Positions 42,985-51,741 of a DNA stretch of 64,000 nt are shown here, one piece after another. Position 1 is the first letter of the stretch; every line of letters starts with the position of its first letter. Below the pieces are notes generated by a model. That model saw only the letters and a list, made by a program, of their open reading frames with translations, was not told the DNA's origin and ran no database searches. This DNA comes from Sediminicola sp963974715 (lineage in GTDB: Bacteria > Bacteroidota > Bacteroidia > Flavobacteriales > Flavobacteriaceae), in the NCBI GenBank assembly GCA_963974715.1, contig CAXBDK010000002.1, positions 186,001 to 250,000 on the forward strand, in the 5' to 3' direction. The position numbers and the translations under genes were made by a program.

Positions 42985-43293
42985 CTATTTGATGATCAAT
43001 TTTCGGGTGGTCACCTTCTCTTTTTCAAAGACACGGATCATATAGATCCCGGCATCAAAATCGGCCACGTTAAGTTCCTGTCCAAAAATGGTGGTTTCCA
43101 GGACTTGGGTCCCCAATACGTCGAAGATCATGATTTTTTTGGGGGCATTTTCCTTGGTCTTGATATAGACCCTTCCGTTGGTCACGGGGTTTGGATACAT
43201 TTTAAAGCCTTCGATATCGCCGGAATTCTTGGCCTCTTGGCTAAAAGCGACGCTGCAGACCAAAAAGAGAAGTACGGTGTAAAAGTGCTTCAT
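42985..43293 (-). CDS. Second miniature T9SS type A sorting-domain protein
   Basis: Paralogue of the preceding gene, 102 residues: signal peptide (about 1-19, ending VAFSQ), only about 10 linker residues (EAKNSGDIEG), then the type A domain (FKMYPNPVTNGRVYIKT, IFDVLGTQVLE, FDAGIYMIRVFE, TTRKLIIK). The sequences differ enough that this is not a recent duplication. Two TATATTTG boxes lie upstream. It is separated from its neighbour by about 180 bp, so each may be transcribed on its own. Confidence 0.82.
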   Translation of the reverse strand: MKHFYTVLLFLVCSVAFSQEAKNSGDIEGFKMYPNPVTNGRVYIKTKENAPKKIMIFDVLGTQVLETTIFGQELNVADFDAGIYMIRVFEKEKVTTRKLIIK

Positions 43294-43294
43294 A

Positions 43295-43317
43295 CAAATA
43301 TATTTACCACAAATATA
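43295..43317 (-). promoter_or_regulatory. Tandem -7 boxes upstream of the second mini-T9SS gene
   Basis: TATATTTG occurs at 43295-43302 and 43310-43317 (minus strand). The nearer copy touches the start codon; the farther one gives a leader of about 9 nt and is the likelier promoter. Confidence 0.4.
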
Positions 43318-43374
43318 CTAAAATTTGAACAGCAACGTTAGGGACGGCCTTTTAAGGGGCATTTAATCGTTAAA

Positions 43375-43402
43375 AAGCAAAAACCCCGCGATTGCGGGGT
43401 TT
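43375..43402 (-). terminator. Terminator after the duplicated-repeat lipoprotein gene
   Basis: AAACCCCGC (43381-43389) / GCGGGGTTT (43394-43402), followed on the minus strand by a T-rich tract. Confidence 0.85.
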
Positions 43403-43448
43403 AAGTTCTATTGAGAAATGGAATATCCTTTTAATCTCAGAAATGGTT

Positions 43449-45287
43449 TTATAGCCCAGTTGCCCAATCGAACATGGTAACGTCCACTTGTGTTCCTGTG
43501 TTATATTCGACGTCTTCTACTGCAGCAGCACCGTCAATCTGTACATTCGCAAGGGGGCCACCATTGGCCATATCGATATTGGTATCGTATCCTTCCAGAT
43601 ACAAATTGGTAATGGTAGCTCCGGATTCCAATTTAAACTGTAGCGCAGTTCCACCTACGGTCGAGATAGCGGTAAAGTTAATGAACTGTGGATTACCGTT
43701 CACTTTGTCGGCCTCAATTGCTGTAGAGAATCCTGCAATAGTGTGAAGTACATAGGTATTGGTAACGGTTCCGTTCCATCCTTCCGTCCAGTCCACCGCA
43801 TCGTCCTCGTTGTTTTCAAGGTAAATGTTCTCAACGTTTACGGTCCCACCAAAGAACTCGACACCGTCGTCGGTACCGTTCAACATGGCCACGTTGGAAA
43901 TGGATGTTTCAGAACCTACAGCATAAAGGGTAAGCCCATTGTACTGGGATTCCGCATCAATCTGTGCGCCGGCATAATTTATGATCAAATAGTTGATGCT
44001 TCCAGAATCGTCCGCATCATTGTTTCCGCCATAGATAAGGCCGCCAACTTCTGCGATGGCATCCACTCCCGCAGTGGTAGTGGCATCCCCAAGGATTACC
44101 AGACCGCCCCAGTCGCCTGCTGTTTCGTTGGTAGAGGTCATGATTACAGGTGCTGTTTCCGTACCCTGTATATCTATTTTGGCCCCTTTTTGGATAACGA
44201 TATAAGTTTCGGTCTCAGCGCCCCTGTCGGCATTTGCAATAATTTGTGTACCTGCGGGGATGGTCAAAGTAGCTCCTGTTTCCACACTAAATCGGCCAGG
44301 AAGGAAATACGTAATGTCAGGGTTCAAGGTAAGATCAGAGGTGATATCACCTTCCAATACGGTGCTCTCCACTTCGGTATCGGTATCTACCCATGCAAAC
44401 ATGGCGATATCCACTGTTGGGGTACCGGCATAACTTAGGTTAGGATTGGCAGTTTCCCCCTCAATGATCACATTGGTCAAAGGGCCACCGTTTACCATGT
44501 CAATGGTAGTATCATAACCAGATAGGGACAAGCCTGTGATGGTAGCTCCCGATTCCAACTTAAACTGTAAAGCGATTCCACCTACAGTGGATATTGCCGT
44601 AAAGTTTATAAACTTTGGGTTGTTGTTTACCTTGTCGGCCTCAATTGCTGTAGAGAATCCTTCTTTGGTATGCAGTACATAGGTATTGGTAACGGTTCCG
44701 TTCCATCCTTCCGTCCAGTCCACAGAATCATCCTCGTTGTTTTCAAGGTAGATGTTCTCAACGTTTACGGTCCCACCAAAGAACTCGACTCCGTCGTCGG
44801 TACCGTTCAACATGGCCACGTTGGAGATGGATGTTTCCGATCCTACCGCATACAGGGTAAGCCCATTGTACTGGGATTCCGCATCAATCTGTGCGCCGGC
44901 ATAATTTATGATCAAATAGTTGATGCTTCCAGAATCGTCCGCATCATTGTTTCCTCCATATATAAGGCCGCCAACTTCTGCGATTGCATCCACTCCCGCA
45001 GTGGTAGTGGCATCCCCAAGAATAACCAGACCGCCCCAGTCGCCTGGCTCTTCATTATTGGAGGTCATATTAACAGGGGCCGCTGCTGTACCCTGAATAT
45101 CTATTTTGGCACCTTTTTGGATAACAATATAAGTCTCTGTCTCCGCACCGTCATCCGCAGTGGCAACTATCTTGGTACCTGCGGGAATGGTCAGGGTAGC
45201 CCCTGATTCTACGCTAAATCTACCGGTCAGTTGGTAGGTAAGACTGGGGTCCAAGGTAAGGTCTTCCGTAAGGTCTCCATTAAGTTC
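43449..45287 (-). repeat. Internal tandem duplication, period 927 bp (309 codons)
   Basis: Copy 1 spans about 44361-45287 and copy 2 about 43449-44360. Landmark strings recur exactly 927 bp apart (for example positions 43981 and 44908). The central block of roughly 100 codons, from GGLVILGDATTTAG to IYLENNEDD, is identical at protein level, while the ends have diverged, suggesting gene conversion. Confidence 0.92.
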
Positions 45288-45482
45288 TGTATCCGCAGGT
45301 GCTTCACATGCATCGCAAGTACCTCCACAATCCACTCCGGTCTCGTCACCATTCTGTATGCCATCGCTACAGGTTGGTGGATCTACTGGATCTGGACCGT
45401 CGTCATCACTACTGCAGCTCGCGGCAAATAGGGCGAACGCTATCGTCAAAATAAGTGAAAATTTTGTCATTTCCGTTTTCAT
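43449..45482 (-). CDS. Surface lipoprotein with two near-identical beta-helix-like repeats
   Basis: Predicted lipoprotein of 677 residues: signal ending FALFAASC (lipobox), a Ser/Asp-rich tether (SSDDDGPDPVDPP), and a small four-Cys module (CSDGIQNGDETGVDCGGTCDAC). Two copies of a domain of about 309 residues follow, rich in short hydrophobic/Asn/Gly strands (YIVIQKGAKIDIQG, GDWGGLVILGDATT), typical of right-handed beta helices. The tether and acidic +2 region fit the Bacteroidota surface-lipoprotein export signal. It lies 39 nt downstream of a TonB-dependent receptor gene on the same strand, suggesting a receptor plus surface-partner unit. Starts at 45509 or 45470 are alternatives. Confidence 0.82.
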   Translation of the reverse strand: MKTEMTKFSLILTIAFALFAASCSSDDDGPDPVDPPTCSDGIQNGDETGVDCGGTCDACEAPADTELNGDLTEDLTLDPSLTYQLTGRFSVESGATLTIPAGTKIVATADDGAETETYIVIQKGAKIDIQGTAAAPVNMTSNNEEPGDWGGLVILGDATTTAGVDAIAEVGGLIYGGNNDADDSGSINYLIINYAGAQIDAESQYNGLTLYAVGSETSISNVAMLNGTDDGVEFFGGTVNVENIYLENNEDDSVDWTEGWNGTVTNTYVLHTKEGFSTAIEADKVNNNPKFINFTAISTVGGIALQFKLESGATITGLSLSGYDTTIDMVNGGPLTNVIIEGETANPNLSYAGTPTVDIAMFAWVDTDTEVESTVLEGDITSDLTLNPDITYFLPGRFSVETGATLTIPAGTQIIANADRGAETETYIVIQKGAKIDIQGTETAPVIMTSTNETAGDWGGLVILGDATTTAGVDAIAEVGGLIYGGNNDADDSGSINYLIINYAGAQIDAESQYNGLTLYAVGSETSISNVAMLNGTDDGVEFFGGTVNVENIYLENNEDDAVDWTEGWNGTVTNTYVLHTIAGFSTAIEADKVNGNPQFINFTAISTVGGTALQFKLESGATITNLYLEGYDTNIDMANGGPLANVQIDGAAAVEDVEYNTGTQVDVTMFDWATGL

Positions 45483-45521
45483 AATAAGGGTTTTAAATTT
45501 ACTGTTCATAATTATTCTTCA

Positions 45522-48359
45522 TTAAAAAGCATAACTGAGACCCAGGCTTAACTGTGTTCCCAAGGAATAGGAACGTACCGTTTCTTCCGTCTCAATATTG
45601 GTTGTACTGGGCTTTACCAGTTGTGTTCTTTTAATTTCAGGATTCAGAAGATTTCTGCCTCTTAATCGAAGGCTCCAGTGTTTGTTGATATCCTTGCTTA
45701 CAACCCCGTCCAATACCACAAATCCTTTTTCTATAATGGCATCGTTGTATATAACATCGTTCGAACTCTGGTCTTCGGGTGTTCCTAGTGAAAAGATTTT
45801 ATCGGAAGCATAATTGGCGGTCAGGGAAACATCAAAAGGATTTTCGCTGGCCGTTGTAAAATTAAGGCTTGCGTTAAAGATCCAATCGGAGGCGCCCTGT
45901 AATTCCGTTTCCGTAAGTCCCTTATACCGGAAGGTACTCAAAAGGTTGCCATTTTCATCCCTATTTTCCTTTAGGTCCTGTTGGTGCCATGTTCTGGAGG
46001 CATTTAAAAGTAGGTTAAGCCCATACCCTGAAGCTGTTCCGTTCTCATCCATTGGCCCTGGTCTTACCAGATCCAGTTTTGTCTCCGCTTCCAATCCGAA
46101 AATTTCTGCCTTGTTCCCCGAATTGAAATAAGAGAACACCCCCGCAGACCCCCTTCTTTGTACTTTGTTTATCGGGTCATTGATTTCTTTGTAGAAAGCG
46201 GAAAGGGACACCAATTGGCCATTTGTAGGAAAAAATTCCCATTTAAGATCGTAGTTATAGTTTAGGGAAGCTTCCAAATCCACATTCCCAGCAGTCACCT
46301 GACCTGTTGGGGATACATATCCAAAGGGGGAGATTTCCTTAAACTCAGGAAGGGTAATGGTTCTGCTTACCGCCACGCGGAAGGCATTTTTATCGTTTAG
46401 TGAATATTTTATATTTAAGCTGGGATATACATTGTCATAGGTTTTGTTTGCTGATGCAGCTCGTGGACTTATATTCCCTACATCGTAATTTACAGTGATA
46501 TCATCGGACTGGTAACGTAGGCCGACATTAACGTTCAATTTGTTAAGTCCCACATTAAAATCAACAAAAGCCGACTTTGAGTCCAGTTCACCGGTATAGA
46601 TATCCTTTCTCTCATCATTGGCGTTCATTCCTAGAAGGTTTATTTGTAACAATCCATTGTCGAAGTTTGACTGTTGGAAAATACTTCCCAAATTATCAAT
46701 GGAAGGGGGATTAATGGCGTTGAGAGTAGCTTCCTCCACACCTACAAATTCGGAACTGAAATCCCTTTGTTTGTTTCGGTAATTGGCCCCCAATTCTATT
46801 TTAAAGGATCTGTCCTCTTCTTCTATTATTTGAAGGATGTCCTTTATGTAACCATTGTATTCCTTGTCCTCTATTTCCTGACTTGATTTTCGCTGTTGGA
46901 ACCCCCCGTTCCTTCCCAATTGCACAAAGTTGCTATCGGGATCAAAGTTTACCTCGTTCCGAATACGATTGGGTTCATCTGCGTTCACCAGATTATACCC
47001 TCCGGCCCACATAAGGGTATTTTTATCACCTAACTGATGGGTCCCCAGTAGCTGGGTAACAAGAATCCTGGTCTGTTTGGTGTTCTGGTCCCTTACAAAT
47101 TGAAAGAGGCCTTCGGAGGGGTTCGTTTCCTCAAAGATAGATCCCTCACCATTTCTGCCCCCTTCATAAACCTGTTCGACGAGAGAGTTGATGAAAAAGG
47201 TAGTCGATTTTAACTTGTTTTTTTCGTTTATATTATAGGAAAGGTCCAGCAGCCCGGAGGAAGTGGTATTTTTATTATAGTTGGTGGCATCCGTAAGGGT
47301 GTCCTGTACAAAGTTTGATCGAAACTCCCTAAATACACCCTGCCCGTAATCAAAGTTGCGGGATTGGGAAGCAGAAAGAAAAGCGGAAAATTTTTCCGTA
47401 ATTTTTTTTCCTGCCACTAGACTGTACGTATAGTCAATAGGACTTTCCTGTTGCACCGTATTCCATCCCTGTTGTGTTATTTGGCCCAGCAGGGATGAAT
47501 TATCCTGTTTGTAGAAGCCAAGGGTGGAGTTCTTCGAATTTGGGGACACTTTAAAGTTGTCAAAAACCCCGCTTTGGGCCACGTTGGTGTTGATTCCACC
47601 TTGTATGCCAATGCTAAATTCGTTACTGCCCGTCAATTCCCGTGAACTGATGTTCACCGTTCCGGAAGATTGGTCTGCGGAAGATTGAACGGAATAGGTC
47701 TTGCTGACACTTACGTTTTGGATGACACGGGTGGTGAACAATCCCAAATCTATATTTTTCTTCTCCACATCATCCGAAGGTATAGGAAGCCCGTTCAAAG
47801 TGGTTGAAAGGTAACGGTCCCCCAATCCACGAACATAGATGTCCCCTGAGGCCTCACTACTGGAAACCCCCGATATTTTGGTGGTTGCCGTGGCAACGTC
47901 CGTAACACCTATTTTGGCCAATTGCTGTGCACCAATGCTTTCCTTAATTTCTACGGCTCTTTTTTGGTCCAGTAAAAGGGCCACTTCGGAATCTTTCCTA
48001 GAAACGGTGGTAACGACCACCTCATCCAGGGAAACGCCTTCGGAGGCGCTCATTGGGACGTTGATAGTGGTTACTTTACCGGCTACCACTTCCACGTTTG
48101 GAAGCTCTACGGTCTGGTAACCAAGATAACTGAATGAAATGACATAGGTTCCTGGCTCTAAATTTGCCAACTCATAAAGTCCATCAAAATCGGTAGTGGT
48201 ACCCTTGGTGGTCCCTTTGATCAAAACACTTGCAAAGGCTAGGGGCTCGTCGTTAAGTTCCTTATCCGTCAATTTGCCAACAATACTTCCAGTCGTTTCC
48301 TGCGCCGTCATCTGAATTGAAAACAAAAGGCACAAGCTAATCAGCAATACTCTCATCAA
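45522..48359 (-). CDS. TonB-dependent receptor with carboxypeptidase-like N-terminal domain
   Basis: Outer-membrane receptor of 945 residues. Signal peptide about 1-19 (ending QMTAQ); carboxypeptidase-like regulatory domain about 24-105 (GSIVGKLTDKELNDEPLAFASVLIKGT, the fold found in Bacteroidota receptors); plug about 120-240 with IYVRGLGDRYLSTTLNGLPIP; then a 22-strand-type barrel ending LGLSYAF. The RGLGDRY...DDVEKKNIDLGLF signature defines a distinct receptor subgroup, not the SusC type, and no SusD is present. The downstream repeat lipoprotein is a likely partner. The divergent PhoB/PhoR-like genes suggest phosphate-responsive control, which is inference only. The start may be the second Met (48356). 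Confidence 0.9.
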   Translation of the reverse strand: MMRVLLISLCLLFSIQMTAQETTGSIVGKLTDKELNDEPLAFASVLIKGTTKGTTTDFDGLYELANLEPGTYVISFSYLGYQTVELPNVEVVAGKVTTINVPMSASEGVSLDEVVVTTVSRKDSEVALLLDQKRAVEIKESIGAQQLAKIGVTDVATATTKISGVSSSEASGDIYVRGLGDRYLSTTLNGLPIPSDDVEKKNIDLGLFTTRVIQNVSVSKTYSVQSSADQSSGTVNISSRELTGSNEFSIGIQGGINTNVAQSGVFDNFKVSPNSKNSTLGFYKQDNSSLLGQITQQGWNTVQQESPIDYTYSLVAGKKITEKFSAFLSASQSRNFDYGQGVFREFRSNFVQDTLTDATNYNKNTTSSGLLDLSYNINEKNKLKSTTFFINSLVEQVYEGGRNGEGSIFEETNPSEGLFQFVRDQNTKQTRILVTQLLGTHQLGDKNTLMWAGGYNLVNADEPNRIRNEVNFDPDSNFVQLGRNGGFQQRKSSQEIEDKEYNGYIKDILQIIEEEDRSFKIELGANYRNKQRDFSSEFVGVEEATLNAINPPSIDNLGSIFQQSNFDNGLLQINLLGMNANDERKDIYTGELDSKSAFVDFNVGLNKLNVNVGLRYQSDDITVNYDVGNISPRAASANKTYDNVYPSLNIKYSLNDKNAFRVAVSRTITLPEFKEISPFGYVSPTGQVTAGNVDLEASLNYNYDLKWEFFPTNGQLVSLSAFYKEINDPINKVQRRGSAGVFSYFNSGNKAEIFGLEAETKLDLVRPGPMDENGTASGYGLNLLLNASRTWHQQDLKENRDENGNLLSTFRYKGLTETELQGASDWIFNASLNFTTASENPFDVSLTANYASDKIFSLGTPEDQSSNDVIYNDAIIEKGFVVLDGVVSKDINKHWSLRLRGRNLLNPEIKRTQLVKPSTTNIETEETVRSYSLGTQLSLGLSYAF

Positions 48360-48389
48360 TTTTTTTGATATTAATTTGGGGCAAATAAC

Positions 48390-48426
48390 GTTACAGCTTG
48401 TAAAAGTCGTGTTACGTGCAGGTTAA
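48390..48426. promoter_or_regulatory. GTTAC-rich repeat cluster in the receptor/regulator divergent region
   Basis: GTTAC occurs at 48390 and 48411, a related GTTAA at 48422, and TTACA-GCT-TGTAA forms a short inverted repeat at 48391-48403. Spacings of about 21 and 11 bp correspond to whole helical turns, as in Pho-box-type direct repeats. Whether the neighbouring response regulator binds here is unknown. Confidence 0.35.
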
Positions 48427-48505
48427 AGATTTATTTTGTTTGGGTTAGCTTAATGTTATCATATTAAATGAATGTTAAGCGGTTTAGGCATAATAGTATT
48501 ATCTT

Positions 48506-48513
48506 TACTTTTG
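48506..48513 (+). promoter_or_regulatory. Probable -7 box of the PhoB/PhoR-like operon
   Basis: TACTTTTG, exact TAnnTTTG, 26 nt before ATG 48540; excludes the long in-frame start at 48468. Confidence 0.5.
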
Positions 48514-48539
48514 GCCCAATTAAACAATGTATGGAAGTC

Positions 48540-49226
48540 ATGAAGAAAAAAGAAATTAGGATCCTTTTGGTGGATGACGAACCGGACATCTTGGAAATTG
48601 TCAGTTACAATCTGAGCGCCGAAGGCTATGATGTCTTTACTGCAAAAAATGGCGTGGAAGCAGTGGCAAAGGCCAAAAAGAAGCACCCGCACCTTATTAT
48701 ACTGGATGTAATGATGCCCGAAATGGACGGGATCGAGGCCTGCGAAATCATAAGGGACACCCCCGGGCTTGAGAATACCATCATCACCTTTCTGACCGCC
48801 AGGGGCGAGGATTATTCCCAAGTGGCAGGCTTCGATGCGGGCGCGGACGACTATATTACCAAACCGATCAAGCCAAAAGTATTGGTCAGCAAGGTTAAGG
48901 CATTGTTAAGAAGGTTAAAAGAGGAGACCACGGAGGTAGACGACATCCTAAAGGTTGGCAATATCATTATTAACCGCGAAGAATACAAAATCATCAACAA
49001 CGGACAGGAAATCGTGCTGCCCCGTAAGGAGTTCGAACTGTTGGCCCTGCTTACCTCCAAACCCAATAAGGTCTTTAAAAGGGAAGTGATCCTGGACAAG
49101 GTCTGGGGCAACGAAGTGGTCGTGGGCGGAAGGACCATTGATGTACATATCCGAAAATTAAGGGAAAAGATCGGGGACGATAACTTTAAAACCGTAAAGG
49201 GAGTGGGGTATAAGTTTGTTCTATAA
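48540..49226 (+). CDS. OmpR/PhoB-family response regulator
   Basis: Transcription factor of 228 residues. Receiver about 5-120 with LLVDDEPD near 9-16, phospho-acceptor Asp in LIILDVMMPEMDG near 52-64, Thr in TFLTARGE and Lys in ITKPIKP. The C-terminal winged helix (about 130-228) has VLPRKEFELLALLTS, DKVWGNEVVVGGRTIDVHIRKLREKIG and TVKGVGYKF. ATG 48540 is chosen from the promoter position and homologous starts; ATG 48531 is possible. It overlaps the kinase gene by 1 nt. Sequence style is PhoB-like, but phosphate control is not proven by the sequence. Confidence 0.92.
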   Translation: MKKKEIRILLVDDEPDILEIVSYNLSAEGYDVFTAKNGVEAVAKAKKKHPHLIILDVMMPEMDGIEACEIIRDTPGLENTIITFLTARGEDYSQVAGFDAGADDYITKPIKPKVLVSKVKALLRRLKEETTEVDDILKVGNIIINREEYKIINNGQEIVLPRKEFELLALLTSKPNKVFKREVILDKVWGNEVVVGGRTIDVHIRKLREKIGDDNFKTVKGVGYKFVL

Positions 49227-50290
49227 TGGCCATAACACTTAAGAAATCCTATAAGTTTGCCTTTAGATCCGCCCTGTTCATTGCCCTTATCCTCACTTTT
49301 TTTATGGGGGTCTTTATGGGCTTCCAATCCGATTTCCATCAGGGCATCTTTTGGCTCCTGCTTTTTACCTTTGCCATCGCTTCCTTTGTCATCTCTTTTT
49401 TTGTCATCCAGCTACGGGTGGAAAAATTCATCTATAAAAGGGTGAAAAAAATCTACGACGATGTGTCCCTCTTGGAGTCATCCACCCTCTCCTCCCGTAC
49501 CATCACCACCGATATGCAGACCCTGACAAATGAAATCGAAAAATTTGCCAAGGACAAAAAAATAGAGATCGATACCCTTAAGATCCGCGAAGAGTACAGG
49601 AAGGATTTCCTTGGAAATGTTTCCCATGAGCTAAAAACTCCCCTTTTTACCGTACAGGGATATATACTTACCCTGCTGGATGGGGCCATGGAAGACCGCA
49701 ACATCCGTAAAAAATACCTGCAAAGGGCCAATAAAGGGGTAGAACGTCTGATCTATATCGTAAAGGACCTGGATCTTATCACCAAGCTGGAAGTGGGCGA
49801 CCTGCACCTCGATATGCAGGATTTTGACATCATAGAACTGATACAGAGCGTTTTTGACCTTTTGGAGATGAAGGCGCAAAAAAAGAACATCACCCTTGCG
49901 TTCGACATGCACTACAAACATCCGATCTTGGTACATGCCGATAAGGAAAAGATCCAACAGGTGGTCACCAACCTATTGGTGAATTCCATAAAATACGGAC
50001 ATGAGAACGGTACCACCGAGGTAAGTGTGGAAAACCTGATCAAGAACAAGGTCATCGTCCGTGTCACCGACAACGGGGAGGGCATCGCCAAACAGCATAT
50101 CCCCCGCCTTTTTGAACGGTTCTACAGGGTGGATAAAAGCGGTGCGAGAAGCGAGGGCGGTTCCGGACTCGGGCTTTCCATCGTTAAACACATCATAGAG
50201 GCCCACGATGAAAAAATATATGTGGAAAGCGTTGTGGATGTGGGCTCCGAATTTTCCTTTACCCTTGAAAAAGTCCGGGACAGGACCTAG
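49226..50290 (+). CDS. PhoR-like sensor histidine kinase
   Basis: Kinase of 354 residues partnered with the upstream regulator (1-nt overlap). Two closely spaced N-terminal TM helices (about 12-32 and 38-60) leave almost no periplasmic loop, as in PhoR, so sensing is probably intramembrane or through a partner. A coiled linker leads to HisKA with NVSHELKTPLFTVQGY near 130-145, and HATPase_c with NLLVNSIKYG, VTDNGEGI and GGSGLGLSIVKHI. All kinase boxes are present. Confidence 0.92.
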   Translation: MAITLKKSYKFAFRSALFIALILTFFMGVFMGFQSDFHQGIFWLLLFTFAIASFVISFFVIQLRVEKFIYKRVKKIYDDVSLLESSTLSSRTITTDMQTLTNEIEKFAKDKKIEIDTLKIREEYRKDFLGNVSHELKTPLFTVQGYILTLLDGAMEDRNIRKKYLQRANKGVERLIYIVKDLDLITKLEVGDLHLDMQDFDIIELIQSVFDLLEMKAQKKNITLAFDMHYKHPILVHADKEKIQQVVTNLLVNSIKYGHENGTTEVSVENLIKNKVIVRVTDNGEGIAKQHIPRLFERFYRVDKSGARSEGGSGLGLSIVKHIIEAHDEKIYVESVVDVGSEFSFTLEKVRDRT

Positions 50291-50407
50291 GTTTCCAGAT
50301 TGATCAAGACCTTTTATACACCCTTTTCCATGTCTTCGCCAAAGGCTTTTCAGCGCCAATTTTCATAATTACGTACCAAAGTGGGGCCAAAACATTTGGG
50401 ATTTCCG

Positions 50408-50415
50408 TAACTTTG
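50408..50415 (+). promoter_or_regulatory. Probable -7 box of the trmB operon
   Basis: TAACTTTG, exact TAnnTTTG, 21 nt before the GTG start at 50437. Confidence 0.45.
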
Positions 50416-50436
50416 CGGGCATTAATTTTGGATTAG

Positions 50437-51108
50437 GTGGGAAGTAAGAACAAGCTGAAACGATTTAAGGAAAACGAAACCTTTAAAAATGTGGTCCAGC
50501 CCAGTAGGGAGGAACTTGAAAACGAAACCTTCCCCCAAAAAGGGAACTGGGCGGACTTTTTTGGCAACGACAATCCCATAGTGCTCGAACTCGGTTGCGG
50601 CAAGGGCGAATACAGCATCGGACTGGCCAAAATGCAAGCGGACAGGAACTTTATCGGGGTGGATATCAAAGGGGCCCGTTTCTGGCGGGGCGCCAAGACC
50701 GCCCTAGAGGAAGGCTTGGACAATGTTGCCTTTGTCCGTTCCCAGATAGAGCTGATCGATCGTATTTTTGCGGAAAATGAAGTGGCGGAGATCTGGATCA
50801 CCTTTCCCGATCCCCAGATCAAGTACAAACGTACCAAACACCGGCTTACGGGCAAAAAGTTCTTGGAAAAGTACAAAAGTATATTACGCCCCGATGGGGT
50901 CGTGAACCTAAAGACGGACAGTGAGTTCATGCACGGATATACCTTGGGACTGCTCCATGGATCGGGACTGGAAGTGCTCTACGCCAATCATGATGTCTAT
51001 AGGAACCAAGGTAGTCCGGAAGAGGTACTTGGCATACAGACTTTCTATGAAAATCAGTATCTTGCCAAAGGAAAACCGATCACCTATACCAAGTTTAAGG
51101 TTGTATAA
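50437..51108 (+). CDS. trmB: tRNA (guanine-N7)-methyltransferase
   Basis: SAM-dependent enzyme of 223 residues making m7G46 in tRNA. Motifs: VLELGCGKGEYSIGLAKM near 48-65 (SAM-binding loop), IGVDIKGARFWRGAKTA near 73-89, AEIWITFPDPQIKYKRTKHRLTG near 117-139, and the C-terminal TDSEFMHGYTL. The start codon is GTG, supported by the conserved MGSKNKLKRF beginning and by the promoter box. First gene of a trmB-lysE-ATL cluster with gaps of 3 nt and -1 nt. Confidence 0.96.
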   Translation: MGSKNKLKRFKENETFKNVVQPSREELENETFPQKGNWADFFGNDNPIVLELGCGKGEYSIGLAKMQADRNFIGVDIKGARFWRGAKTALEEGLDNVAFVRSQIELIDRIFAENEVAEIWITFPDPQIKYKRTKHRLTGKKFLEKYKSILRPDGVVNLKTDSEFMHGYTLGLLHGSGLEVLYANHDVYRNQGSPEEVLGIQTFYENQYLAKGKPITYTKFKVV

Positions 51109-51111
51109 CCT

Positions 51112-51741
51112 ATGTCACACCTGATCTTTCTTTTTTTTGCCACCTTCTCCGCAGGCTTTTTGGCAACGGTCCCGCCCGGTCTGTTGAACATGAACGCCGC
51201 CAAGACCTCGGTGGAAAAGGGCAGGTTGAACGGTATTATCTTCAGTCTTGGGGTTTCCTGTATGATCATGGTACAGGCCTATATTGCCGTGTTGATTTCC
51301 AAATTCCTTCATAGGCATCCAGAGGTCATCGCCATTCTTCTAAAAGTGGCCCTGTTGGTCTTTGGCTTCTTTGCCATCTACTTTTTTTTACAGGCCAAAA
51401 AGACCCGAAAAAAGTTGGATAAGGCCTTGCAGGCCAGTAAAAAGAACAGCTTTTTTAAAGGAGTGCTGCTGGCGGGGGTCAATTTATTGACCATTCCCTA
51501 TTACAGCGGCCTCAACGCCATGTGGAAAGCGTCGGGCTGGATAAAGTTCCAGTGGCAGGATATTGCCATTTTTGTGGTGGCCGCCGGAACGGGTACCTTT
51601 TTGGTGCTCTACCTGTACACTATTTATTTTTATAAGATGGAAATGTCCTCCAAAGCCTTTTCAAAGAACTCCAATTACATTTTGTGCGCGCTTATGGTGC
51701 TGTTATTGATCTTGACCATCGTGAGAATCCTGAACAACTGA
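51112..51741 (+). CDS. LysE-family exporter
   Basis: Inner-membrane protein of 209 residues with about six hydrophobic helices; the LysE/RhtB family exports amino acids. The first helix pair with FLATVPPGLLNMNAAKTSVEKGRLNG is the family signature, followed by a positively charged cytoplasmic loop (QAKKTRKKLDKAL). The substrate is unknown. Its stop codon overlaps the next start (ATGA), coupling it to the alkyltransferase-like gene. Confidence 0.85.
   Translation: MSHLIFLFFATFSAGFLATVPPGLLNMNAAKTSVEKGRLNGIIFSLGVSCMIMVQAYIAVLISKFLHRHPEVIAILLKVALLVFGFFAIYFFLQAKKTRKKLDKALQASKKNSFFKGVLLAGVNLLTIPYYSGLNAMWKASGWIKFQWQDIAIFVVAAGTGTFLVLYLYTIYFYKMEMSSKAFSKNSNYILCALMVLLLILTIVRILNN

Noticed and set aside
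43743..44438. Long open frame on the strand opposite the repeat lipoprotein (a second one at 44670-45206)
   Set aside because: Both frames are mirror shadows of the duplicated coding repeat; they lack start signals and resemble each other only because the gene beneath is duplicated.
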